Assembly: GCA_016865035.1 (NCBI GenBank)
Contig: CP018227.1
Location: 838,001-902,000 of the forward strand
DNA from: Kordiimonadales bacterium IMCC3096
GTDB taxonomy: Bacteria > Pseudomonadota > Alphaproteobacteria > Minwuiales > Minwuiaceae
DNA: 64,000 nucleotides
Reading direction: 5' to 3'
In this document: positions 8,194 to 15,820 of the stretch, in pieces
Numbering within the stretch: position 1 is the first letter of the stretch
How the letters are laid out: each line of letters opens with the position of its first letter
The notes under the pieces: generated by a model
What the model saw: only the letters and a program-made list of their open reading frames with translations
Databases searched by the model: none
Told to the model about the DNA's origin: nothing
Program-made: the position numbers and the translations under genes

Positions 8194-8247
8194 ATGTCGG
8201 TTTCAACAAAATCAATCATCAATTTTCTGAATTTTTCCGACTCATGA
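8194..8247 (+). CDS. 17-codon leader ORF coupled to the CYTH-CHAD gene
   Basis: ATG at 8194 is preceded by AGGGA at a suitable distance and opens 17 codons (MSVSTKSIINFLNFSDS). Its TGA (8245-8247) overlaps the ATG of the next gene as ATGA (8244-8247). The CYTH-CHAD ATG has only a T-rich stretch upstream with no visible ribosome-binding site, so translation reaching it from this short frame would explain its expression. The peptide resembles nothing I recognise. It could also be a chance frame in AT-rich leader DNA. Confidence 0.45.
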   Translation: MSVSTKSIINFLNFSDS

Positions 8248-9773
8248 ACAAGAATGAGATGCGAGAGATCGAAATAAAGCTGGAAGGACGAAGTCAATCC
8301 CTTGATTCTGCCTTCAAGTCACTTGGCAGTGCACTGGCGAGAACGACAGGCGTCACCAGCATCTATTTCGATACAGCGGACAGGCGTCTCTGGTCCCGAG
8401 GTCTTACCTTGCGGCTTCGGGCCAAGGATGGCCGCCACGAACTCACCATGAAGCGCGAGACCGGTGGACTGGAGCGTGGTGAATGGTCTGCCGTGATCGA
8501 CGGGCCTGTCCCGGATCCGGGAGCATTGCCGAGCGGCGCGCCACGGGAGGAGTTCGGCCTGATCCTGCCGGAGGAACTGACCGAATGGCACCGGACCGAG
8601 GTGCGTCGGCAGAAGAAGATTGCCAATATCGGGGATGCCACGGTGGAGGTCTCGCTGGACCGGGGCCGGATCCTGGCCGCCGGACGGGAGATGCCGGTCG
8701 AGGAACTGGAGATCGAACTGCTGGGCGGACCGGAGAATTCGGTCGCACGGATCGCGCGGGCACAGGTGATGCAGCGCAGCGTCCATGTCGCCGTGGAATC
8801 CAAGGCAGCGCGCGGCGTGGCGCTGGCGGAGGGCGGTTCGCCCGCCTGGCGCAAATTCAAGCGCCCTGTCCTGACCCGGTCTGACACCGTGGCCTCCGCC
8901 TTCGCGACCATTGTTTCCGCCACGGCCCGGCAGGTCGCCGGCAACCTGGCCGCGAGCCGTGACGGATCGGACCCGGAGGGTGTGCACCAGTTGCGGGTGG
9001 GACTGCGCAGGCTCCGGTCGGCCCTGTCCCTGTTTCGCGATCACCTCGGTCCGTCGGCGGAGGGGCTGAAGACCGATGCGCGCTCGGCACTGCAGGCCAT
9101 GGGCCCTGCCCGGGATCTGGACGTCTTTCTGACCCAGATGCTGCCGCCGGTGGAGGCTGCGAATCCCGCTTCGCAACCACTCCAGCGCCTTCGTGAGGCC
9201 GCGGAGCTGGCACGCGGGACCGCCTATGCGGACCTGCGGACCACGCTGGATGCTCGCCCCTTCAACCGCATGCTCATGGATCTGCTGGGCGCCCAGGACG
9301 TGACCCTGCTGCTGAGCGGCACGCCCGACGCGCCGCTGACGCCCGTCGCGACCGGGCTGCTGCGCAAGCGCCACAGGAAACTGATGCGGACCGCCGAAGG
9401 CTTCGCCACCATGCCCCTGGAGCAGCGCCACGAGGTGCGGATCGCGGCAAAGAAGCTCCGCTATGCCATCGATTTTCTGGGTGGTCTGTTCCCGGGTGAT
9501 GCCGCCCGGACATACCGCAAGGGCATGTCACGATTGCAGGATGACCTGGGGCACCTGAACGATGCCGCGGTGACGTCGGATCTGGTCGATCACCTGGCCA
9601 CCGGGGATGCGGAGGCCCAGATCGGGGCGGCCATGGTGAAGGGCTGGTATGCCCATCGGCTGGCGGCGATCGAGCCGGAAATGGTCGACGCCTGGCTGGC
9701 CTTCAGCAACACTCCGGTCTTCTGGAAACAGCCTGGGCCACGCAAGAGCGGCAAGAAGGAGAAACGGCAGTGA
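8244..9773 (+). CDS. CYTH-CHAD domain protein (polyphosphate-related)
   Basis: Two-domain protein of 509 residues. The N-terminal CYTH (triphosphate tunnel metalloenzyme) domain spans about 7-200 and opens with the hallmark ExExK motif in EIEIKLEG (residues 8-15), followed by RLRAKDGRHELTMKRETG. CYTH enzymes act on triphosphates or inorganic polyphosphate. The C-terminal CHAD domain (about 220-490) has the helical histidine-containing repeats HQLRVGLRRLRSALSLF and RHEVRIAAKKLRYAIDFL; CHAD proteins bind polyphosphate and are known to localise to polyphosphate granules. It begins inside the stop codon of a 17-codon leader and its own stop overlaps the following ParA gene (GTGA at 9770-9773). 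An internal start at 8259 is possible. Confidence 0.93.
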   Translation: MNKNEMREIEIKLEGRSQSLDSAFKSLGSALARTTGVTSIYFDTADRRLWSRGLTLRLRAKDGRHELTMKRETGGLERGEWSAVIDGPVPDPGALPSGAPREEFGLILPEELTEWHRTEVRRQKKIANIGDATVEVSLDRGRILAAGREMPVEELEIELLGGPENSVARIARAQVMQRSVHVAVESKAARGVALAEGGSPAWRKFKRPVLTRSDTVASAFATIVSATARQVAGNLAASRDGSDPEGVHQLRVGLRRLRSALSLFRDHLGPSAEGLKTDARSALQAMGPARDLDVFLTQMLPPVEAANPASQPLQRLREAAELARGTAYADLRTTLDARPFNRMLMDLLGAQDVTLLLSGTPDAPLTPVATGLLRKRHRKLMRTAEGFATMPLEQRHEVRIAAKKLRYAIDFLGGLFPGDAARTYRKGMSRLQDDLGHLNDAAVTSDLVDHLATGDAEAQIGAAMVKGWYAHRLAAIEPEMVDAWLAFSNTPVFWKQPGPRKSGKKEKRQ

Positions 9774-10393
9774 TCTCGGTACTGGTCGTGAATGCGAAGG
9801 GCGGCTGCGGCAAGACCACTGTCGCGACAAATCTGGCCACGGCCTTCGCGAATGCCGGTCAGCGCACCGGACTGGCGGAGTGTGACCGCCAGGGCTCAAG
9901 CCTGAAATGGCTGAAGAGCCGCCCCGCCACCGCGGCCCCCATCGAGGCGCTGGACTGGCGCAAGGGCCAGGGCGAGGTGCCGAAGAAGCTGGCACGGCTG
10001 GTGATTGACGCAGGTGCCGGCGTCGACTCGGAAAAGGTCCGCACCCTGCTGAAGGACGCGGACATGATCGTCATGGCTGTCCTGCCATCCGTCTTTGACG
10101 AGGCCGCGACGAAACGCTTCCTGAAGCGGGTTGATGAACTGAAACCCGTTCAGAAGGGTCGGAAACCGGTGATGGTGATCGGCAACCGGGTCCGCGCCAA
10201 CACCCGGGCAGCGCGGGAACTGGACGAGTTCCTGGCTTCACTCGGTCATGACGTGGTGACCCGCCTGACGGACCGCGCGCTGTATCAGGATGTCGCGCGC
10301 CAGGGTCTCGGCATCTTCGATCTGCCCCCGTCCCGCCGTGCCAGCGTCATCGATGACTGGCTGCCCATGGTTCGGCGGATCGAGGAAATCTGA
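9770..10393 (+). CDS. Orphan ParA/MinD-family ATPase
   Basis: Small (207-residue) P-loop ATPase of the deviant Walker A family that positions DNA or large protein cargo. The motif NAKGGCGKTT (residues 8-17) has the signature lysine (Lys10) and catalytic-loop lysine (Lys15). ECDRQGSSLKW matches the family's D-x-D-x-Q-G-S switch and LVIDAGAGVD is the Walker B region. There is no ParB partner and no parS-like site, so chromosome segregation is unlikely. Size and composition resemble orphan ParAs such as McdA or VirC1-like proteins. The GTG start overlaps the stop of the CYTH-CHAD gene, tying the two functionally; a role in placing polyphosphate granules is inference. Confidence 0.87.
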   Translation: MISVLVVNAKGGCGKTTVATNLATAFANAGQRTGLAECDRQGSSLKWLKSRPATAAPIEALDWRKGQGEVPKKLARLVIDAGAGVDSEKVRTLLKDADMIVMAVLPSVFDEAATKRFLKRVDELKPVQKGRKPVMVIGNRVRANTRAARELDEFLASLGHDVVTRLTDRALYQDVARQGLGIFDLPPSRRASVIDDWLPMVRRIEEI

Positions 10394-10405
10394 AACCGGA
10401 CCGGT

Positions 10406-11608
10406 TCAGACCGCGCCCTCGTCCGGCACATATGGTCCCGCCTGACGGAAGGGGGAGAAGCGGTCGAGATAGTCGATCTCCCGCTGCACTTCCTCACGCT
10501 CATGCTGCAGGTAGTCGGCAACGGCCCTGCGAAATCCGGGGTCCGCGATCCAGTGGACGGAGCGTGTTGTGGTCGGCAGATAGCCGCGTGCCAGCTTGTG
10601 CGGCCCCTGCGCCCCTGCCTCCACCCGCGACAGGCCATGGTCGATGGCCCATTCGATGGCGCGGTAGTAGCAGAGCTCGAAATGCAGGAAGCGGTGGTCC
10701 TCCACACAGCCCCAGTAGCGACCATAGAGGGTGTCGGTGCCCACCAGGTTCAGCGCCCCGGCGATATAGCGTCCGTCGCGCCGGGCCAGCATCAGCACGA
10801 CGCTATCGCCGCAGCGCTCCCCCAGCAGTGACCAGAAGGTGCGGTTGAGGTAGGGCTGGCCCCACTTGCGGCTGCCCGTATCGATGTAGAACTGGTGAAA
10901 CGCGTCCCAGTGATCCTCGGTCAGCGCATCCCCGGTCACCGTCTCGACCTCAATGTCGTTCGACAGCGCCTCCCGCCGCTCCTTGCGTATGGCCTTGCGC
11001 TTGCGCGACGACAGGTTCTCCAGAAAGGCGTCGAAGTCGGCGTATTCCTGGTTCACCCAGTGGAACTGTTCCCCGGTGCGCAGCAGCAGGCCCATGTCGG
11101 TGGCAACGGTTGCCTCCCGCTCCGTCAGGAAGTTGATGTTCAGGCCGGAGACCTTGAACTGTGTAGCGACCTGGATACCGCCCTGCAGCAGCAGCCGCGC
11201 GGTCTGATCGAAGTCCTGTCCATTGCGGACAAGCAGTCGCGGTCCCGTGGCCGGCGTGAAGGGCACGGCAGCGAGCAGCTTCGGATAATAGCGGCCGCCC
11301 GCACGCTCGAAGGCATTGGCCCAGCCATGGTCGAAGATGTACTCCCCCTGACTGTGGGACTTCAGGTACATCGGCATGGCCCCGACCAGGGTACCGGCCG
11401 GATCTTCCAGCAGCAGATGCTGCGGCATCCAGCCCTCGTCCGCCGAAGCACAGCCCGCATCCTCCAGCGCCTTCAGGAAGGCGTGGCGGGTGAACGGATT
11501 TTCCGGCCCCGCGCAGGCGTCCCAGTCCGCTGCGGGCACCGCCGCAATCTCCGACGCCACGCGCAGGGTATAGGCGTCCGCATCATCATCGGGTGTCGTG
11601 GATGTCAT
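10406..11608 (-). CDS. FemAB-like/GNAT-fold protein (DUF482 family)
   Basis: A 400-residue protein of the PF04339 (DUF482, FemAB-like) group, a family with tandem GNAT-like folds whose biochemical activity is unestablished. Recognisable blocks are NPFTRHAFLKALEDAGC near the N-terminus, FDHGWANAFERAGGRYYPKL, NLSSRKRKAIRKERREA, WGQPYLNRTFWSLL and VEAGAQGPHKLARGYLP. The last two are highly characteristic of the family. It is soluble, with no signal peptide. It is the last gene of a minus-strand group that includes the acyl-CoA ligase upstream (33-base gap). FemAB homology suggests aminoacyl transfer to a lipid or peptide acceptor, but that is inference. Confidence 0.88.
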   Translation of the reverse strand: MTSTTPDDDADAYTLRVASEIAAVPAADWDACAGPENPFTRHAFLKALEDAGCASADEGWMPQHLLLEDPAGTLVGAMPMYLKSHSQGEYIFDHGWANAFERAGGRYYPKLLAAVPFTPATGPRLLVRNGQDFDQTARLLLQGGIQVATQFKVSGLNINFLTEREATVATDMGLLLRTGEQFHWVNQEYADFDAFLENLSSRKRKAIRKERREALSNDIEVETVTGDALTEDHWDAFHQFYIDTGSRKWGQPYLNRTFWSLLGERCGDSVVLMLARRDGRYIAGALNLVGTDTLYGRYWGCVEDHRFLHFELCYYRAIEWAIDHGLSRVEAGAQGPHKLARGYLPTTTRSVHWIADPGFRRAVADYLQHEREEVQREIDYLDRFSPFRQAGPYVPDEGAV

Positions 11609-11641
11609 CGCGGACCAGCCAACAGGGCCAAAGCGCCGGGG

Positions 11642-13201
11642 TCAACCGACAAGACGGCCCTTGCCCTCCCAGAACCGGGCACGGATGGCCTTCTTGTCCG
11701 GCTTGCCGATCGGGGTAACGGGAATCTCATCGACAAACTCCACCGACTTCGGCGCATGCACGGCGCCCTTGCTGTCCCGCACCATGCGCATCAGGACCTC
11801 CGGATCCGGCTGCGTGCCGGGCCGGGCCACGATGATGGCCTTCACCGCCTCACCCCACTTCTCGTCCGGCACCCCGATCACGGCGGCCATGGCGACGTCG
11901 CCGTGGGAGGTCAGCACATCCTCGATCTCACGGGGGAATACGTTGAAACCACCGGAAACGATCATGTCCTTCTTGCGGTCGACGATATAGAGGAAGCCGC
12001 GATCGTCCAGCCGTGCCACGTCACCTGTGTGCAGCCAGCCGCCGCGCAGGGTTTCCTCCGTCTGCTCCGGGCGCTTCCAGTAGCCGTCCATGATCTGGCG
12101 CGAGCGCACGCAGATCTCGCCGGGCTCACCCTCCGGCACCTCGTTCAGGTCATCGTCCAGCAGCCTGACCTGAACGCTGGCATTGGGGTGGCCGCAGGAC
12201 GCGAACAGTTCCGGCTGACTGGCATCATGATCGGCCTTCGACAGCACGGAGATCGGATAGCCCTCCGTCTGCCCGTAGAGCTGTCCGAAGACAGGGCCGA
12301 TCCGTTCGATTCCCTCCACCAGCCGTGTCGGCGACATGGGTGACGCGCCGTACAGCAGGTACTCCAGGCTGGAAAGGTCGCGTTTCTCCAGTTCCGGGCT
12401 GTCCAGCAGCATGTAGATCATGGTCGGCACCAGCAGCGTCATGCTGATCCGCTCCTGCTCGATGGTGGTGAGCACCTTGCCCGGATCGAAGCCGTTCATG
12501 AAGGTCACCGTGCCGCCCAGGTGCAGCACCGCAGGCAGTTTCGTGCCGCCGACATGGCTGATGGGCGCGACGGCCAGGTAGTTGGTGAAATCGGGAAACT
12601 CGAAGTCAGCCAGGATCGCATTGGCCATGGCCACGAAAGCCGGATGGGTACGGACCGCGCCCTTCGGCTGCCCTGTCGTGCCGCCGGTATAGCTCAGCCA
12701 GACCCGGTCGCTGGTCTCCGCCTCCACCACCGCAGTCACCGCACCGATATCTTCTGCCGCCGCGCGAAGGTCAGTACCGTAGTCGGCGGGTCCGAGCGTC
12801 AGGACACCGGTCAGGCGATCTACCTTCTCCGCCAGTTCACGGCCACGCACGGCATAGTTCTCCACGTCGACCAGCAGCCAGTCGGTCTCCGAGTCCTCCA
12901 GGATGAACTGATGGTCCGCCAGGCTGCCAAGCGTGTGCAGTGGCGTCATGCACAGTCCCAGCGCCTGCGCCGCGACACCCGCCAGATAGGCCTCCGCCCG
13001 GTTGGCGTTCAGCATGGCAATGTGCTGGCCGCGCCGGATTCCGAGCCGCTTGTAGACCGCCTGGTAGCGCCCGATCAGGTCCAGCGCGGCGCGATAGGTA
13101 TAGCGTCCGCCGTAGCCGTCGAAGGCAACCTTGTCGCCGTGACGGCGGAAGGCACGAAACAGCAGGTCACCCACTGTCAGCCCGTCATACGGAACACCCA
13201 T
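11642..13201 (-). CDS. AMP-dependent acyl-CoA synthetase (fatty-acid-type ligase)
   Basis: Adenylate-forming enzyme that activates a carboxylic acid with ATP and joins it to CoA. The 519-residue product has the AMP-binding P-loop-like motif YTGGTTGQPKGA at about 182-193, a GQTEGYP-type A5 motif, the HTGDVARLDDRGFLYIVDR hinge motif and the C-terminal catalytic-lysine region with VTPIGKPDKKAIR. Substrate cannot be read from sequence; medium- or long-chain fatty acid, or a feruloyl-type acid, are options. It lies 33 bases before the DUF482-family gene on the same strand. A second paralogous ligase is at 28576-30180. Confidence 0.92.
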   Translation of the reverse strand: MGVPYDGLTVGDLLFRAFRRHGDKVAFDGYGGRYTYRAALDLIGRYQAVYKRLGIRRGQHIAMLNANRAEAYLAGVAAQALGLCMTPLHTLGSLADHQFILEDSETDWLLVDVENYAVRGRELAEKVDRLTGVLTLGPADYGTDLRAAAEDIGAVTAVVEAETSDRVWLSYTGGTTGQPKGAVRTHPAFVAMANAILADFEFPDFTNYLAVAPISHVGGTKLPAVLHLGGTVTFMNGFDPGKVLTTIEQERISMTLLVPTMIYMLLDSPELEKRDLSSLEYLLYGASPMSPTRLVEGIERIGPVFGQLYGQTEGYPISVLSKADHDASQPELFASCGHPNASVQVRLLDDDLNEVPEGEPGEICVRSRQIMDGYWKRPEQTEETLRGGWLHTGDVARLDDRGFLYIVDRKKDMIVSGGFNVFPREIEDVLTSHGDVAMAAVIGVPDEKWGEAVKAIIVARPGTQPDPEVLMRMVRDSKGAVHAPKSVEFVDEIPVTPIGKPDKKAIRARFWEGKGRLVG

Positions 13202-13275
13202 GATCCAACCCTCCCCCGGAACTATCTGAAGCGAAGTCTAGAGAGTTACGCCGCACGATGGAATCGGTACCCGCC

Positions 13276-13479
13276 TCAGACCGGCGGATCCGGCAGGGGT
13301 TGCCAGTGGCTCGGCTTCACCTGTGTCGCGCCGCTGTCGTACCAGCCGGAGCCGAACAGGCGGCGCTTCATCCAGACAGCCGTGATGATGGCGCCGCGCC
13401 CGCCCTGATATTCCGGGACATAGACGAGGATAGGCATGCCGTCCTGCGGTGCCGTGCGTATGGGAAGCCAGCCAGCCAT
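13276..13479 (-). CDS. Small DUF551-like protein
   Basis: A 67-residue protein with the layout of DUF551-type proteins: an N-terminal WLPIRTAPQDGMPILVYVP block and a C-terminal SHWQPLPDPP block. These small proteins are frequent in phages and in alphaproteobacterial chromosomes and have no assigned function. It is a single gene flanked by short gaps, with no other phage gene nearby. The ATG at 13479 gives the family-like N-terminus. There are no membrane segments or cysteines. Confidence 0.72.
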   Translation of the reverse strand: MAGWLPIRTAPQDGMPILVYVPEYQGGRGAIITAVWMKRRLFGSGWYDSGATQVKPSHWQPLPDPPV

Positions 13480-13541
13480 GACCCTATCGCAGCAGGGATC
13501 GGGCGGTCAGGCAACCGCCTCGATCACACTGTGCGGAATGG

Positions 13542-15395
13542 TCAGGTGCTGTGCCAGCGATTGGTCGGCGTGAAGCCCGTGATCACCGGCTCACGCGGAT
13601 CGTTCACCCAGACTTCCCGGTCCGGGTGCATGCCGCCCCCCTGCAGCGCCGAAACGCCGGAACGGCGCATCCGGTTCAGCAGGCGCGTATCGGCAACACC
13701 GCAGTTCGGATGAATACCGCCGTTTGCATCGACAGTTGCCTGCCATGCAGCCATGCGGGCATCGAACACCGCCTTGTCCATCAGTTCGGTGCAGTTGAGT
13801 TCGTTGCTGTTCAGGTCGGCCGTGATCTCGTCACCATTCTCGATCAGGGCAATGGGGCCACCCAGCGCGGCCTCCGGTCCGACATGGCCGATCACCAGCC
13901 CCACCGAACCGCCGGAGAAGCGCGCATCGGTCATCAGGCCGACGACGATCCCCTTCTCCCGACACAGGGTCGTGATGCGGGAGGTCGAATCCAGCATTTC
14001 CGGCATGCCGGGCGCACCGCTCGGCCCCTCGTAGCGGACGATGATCATGTCGCCGTCGCTGAAGATCTCCGGCTGGGTATCCAGTGCTTCCAGCAGACCG
14101 GCCTCGCCCTCGAACACCCTGGCCTTGCCGCGGAAGATGTTGTTCTCCAGACCGCCCTCGACACCGGCCAGTTTCAGGATCGCGCTGTAGCCGGGGGAGA
14201 GATTGCCGCCGAGCAGGCGCAGGCCGCCCGTCGGCTTGTAGGGCTTGGCCACCGGATGAATCACGTCGCCGTCCGCCGCGGGCGGATCCAGACGGGCCAC
14301 CTGCTCGGCCAGTGTCTCGCCGGTGCAGGTTGGCACGTCGCCGTTCAGCAGTCCGGCATCCATCAGTTCCCGGACGATGACCTGAACGCCGCCGACCCGG
14401 TCGATGTCCACCATCGAATAGCGACCATAGGGACGTGCATCCGTCAGGACCGGCACGACGTTCTTCGACAGGTGATTGAATTCCTCCGGCGTCATGATGT
14501 CCTGCCAGAAGTTGGCAAACCCGGCGGCGCGGGCGATCTCCGGCGTGTGCAGCACGACATTGGTCGAACCGCCGATCGCCATGGCCACGATGACCGCATT
14601 GCGGATGGAATCGCGCCCGACGATGTCACGCGGGCGGGTATTGCTGTCGATCAGCCCCTTCAGATAGTCGACCAGTTCATTCGGGAACTGCTCCATCCGG
14701 CGCGGGTCGTCGGACGGCGGCGCCACCATGTGCAGCGGCTGCATGCCGACCACGCCGATGAAGGTCTGCATGGTATTGTAGGTGAACATGCCACCGCAGC
14801 TGCCATAGCCCGGGCAGGCGACGCAGGCGATGTGCTTGCGGAACTCCTCGTCCTCACTGCCCGCGACCTGATAGGCGGAGACCAGATCGATGGTCTCGTT
14901 CGATTTCGGATCGACGGCCGGGTGGATCGAGCCGTCCGACATCATGATGGCAGGCTGATTGTGTTCCAGCAGGGCGGCCAGGGTGCCGACCGGCGGCTTG
15001 TCACAGGCAACGACAGCCACGGTGCCGGCCAGGCCGCTGGCGCTCAGATGCTCGCAGACGCTGTCGTGGGTGACTTCGCGACCGATCAGGGAATAGCGCA
15101 TCTCCCGCGTGCCGTTGCGGATACCGTCGGAGGTCGCGACCGTGAACTCCGGCTGCACCAGCCGCATGGAAAGCTGACCCGGCTCCCGGCCCAGCCGCTG
15201 GCGCAGGCTCTCGTGGATCGCCTCCACCTTGCGCTGCACGCCGATGTAGCACTGGCTGTCGCCCTTGTTGCCGATCACGCCGACGGACGGTTCATGGATC
15301 AGGTCCATGTCCGCGCCGAGTTCCCGGGCAATGCCATAGGCCTGGGCGTTGCGGCCCGGATGATTGTCAATCAGGACAGGCTTTTCATTCGACAC
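13542..15395 (-). CDS. IlvD/Edd-family dehydratase (dihydroxy-acid dehydratase-like)
   Basis: Iron-sulfur dehydratase family that contains dihydroxy-acid dehydratase (branched-chain amino acid synthesis), phosphogluconate dehydratase and sugar-acid dehydratases. The 617-residue length fits. Conserved features are VGNKGDSQ-like N-terminal residues (VIGNKGDSQCYIG), the cluster-region CDKPPVG, the block CPGYGSCGGMFTYNTMQ equivalent to the canonical GACGGMYTANTM, AIGGSTNVVLH and the C-terminal YEGPSGAPGMPEM, DARFSGGSVGLVIGHVGPEA. The CPGYGSCGG segment and CDKPPVG differ from textbook IlvD (CDKxxPG), so the substrate may not be dihydroxyisovalerate. It is transcribed alone, downstream of tRNA-Asn on the same strand. 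Confidence 0.88.
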   Translation of the reverse strand: MSNEKPVLIDNHPGRNAQAYGIARELGADMDLIHEPSVGVIGNKGDSQCYIGVQRKVEAIHESLRQRLGREPGQLSMRLVQPEFTVATSDGIRNGTREMRYSLIGREVTHDSVCEHLSASGLAGTVAVVACDKPPVGTLAALLEHNQPAIMMSDGSIHPAVDPKSNETIDLVSAYQVAGSEDEEFRKHIACVACPGYGSCGGMFTYNTMQTFIGVVGMQPLHMVAPPSDDPRRMEQFPNELVDYLKGLIDSNTRPRDIVGRDSIRNAVIVAMAIGGSTNVVLHTPEIARAAGFANFWQDIMTPEEFNHLSKNVVPVLTDARPYGRYSMVDIDRVGGVQVIVRELMDAGLLNGDVPTCTGETLAEQVARLDPPAADGDVIHPVAKPYKPTGGLRLLGGNLSPGYSAILKLAGVEGGLENNIFRGKARVFEGEAGLLEALDTQPEIFSDGDMIIVRYEGPSGAPGMPEMLDSTSRITTLCREKGIVVGLMTDARFSGGSVGLVIGHVGPEAALGGPIALIENGDEITADLNSNELNCTELMDKAVFDARMAAWQATVDANGGIHPNCGVADTRLLNRMRRSGVSALQGGGMHPDREVWVNDPREPVITGFTPTNRWHST

Positions 15396-15585
15396 GGCGT
15401 CAGTCTCCCCAAGTTTGGTCAGCGCGCCACGACCACCCGTTCGACAGGCAATGCGGCACCACGGCTGCTTTGGCCGTCATATGAATGAGATTGCCCCCCC
15501 TGATCAAGTCCGGGGGACGCAGATCGCACCGGGATCGATCCACACAATGGGACCTTATCCGCAAAATGCAGTCCGTAATGCACAA

Positions 15586-15615
15586 GGCCCGCGCCTTCAT
15601 GGGAAGGAACGGGCC
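15586..15615 (-). terminator. Hairpin just downstream of tRNA-Asn, possible terminator
   Basis: GGCCCG (15586-15591) pairs with CGGGCC (15610-15615), and inside it CCTTC (15594-15598) pairs with GAAGG (15603-15607) around a 4-base loop. It begins eight bases after the tRNA 3' end in the direction of tRNA transcription. No U-run follows on the minus strand (only TTGTGCATT), so termination may be weak or the structure may help 3'-end processing. Confidence 0.42.
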
Positions 15616-15623
15616 CTGAAAAA

Positions 15624-15698
15624 TGGCTCCCCGGGTAGGATTCGAACCTACGACCAATCGGTTAACAGCCGATTGCTCTACCGCTGAGCTACCGAGGA
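15624..15698 (-). tRNA. tRNA-Asn (anticodon GUU)
   Basis: The minus strand folds into a complete cloverleaf: acceptor stem TCCTCGG / CCGGGGA with one T-G pair, D arm GCTCAGCGGTAGAGC, anticodon stem ATCGG / CCGAT around loop CTGTTAA (anticodon GTT, asparagine), variable loop TGGTC, T arm GTAGG-TTCGAAT-CCTAC, discriminator G and an encoded CCA. Total 75 bases including CCA. It lies upstream of the IlvD/Edd gene and antisense to the leader of the OmpA-like gene. All invariant T-loop bases are present. Confidence 0.98.
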
Positions 15699-15820
15699 TC
15701 ACGGAAGCGGATGAGGGCATAGCAAAGCGGGGGCGGATTGACCAGAGGAAATTGTCGACCGTCTGGCCCGGCTCTTGCGCAGGACAGGTGCAGTCAGTGC
15801 ATTCGAGGGGAATCGACAAA

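Noticed and set aside
9770-10393. ParA as part of a chromosome or plasmid partition system
   Set aside because: No ParB gene or parS-like palindromes lie nearby and the protein is short; the fused gene context points to the CHAD protein instead.
15623-15820. Coding extension upstream of the OmpA-like gene through the tRNA (peptide with RVGFEPTTNRLTADCS)
   Set aside because: This is the well-known spurious translation of the antisense strand of a tRNA-Asn gene; the real start at 15821 gives a signal peptide.
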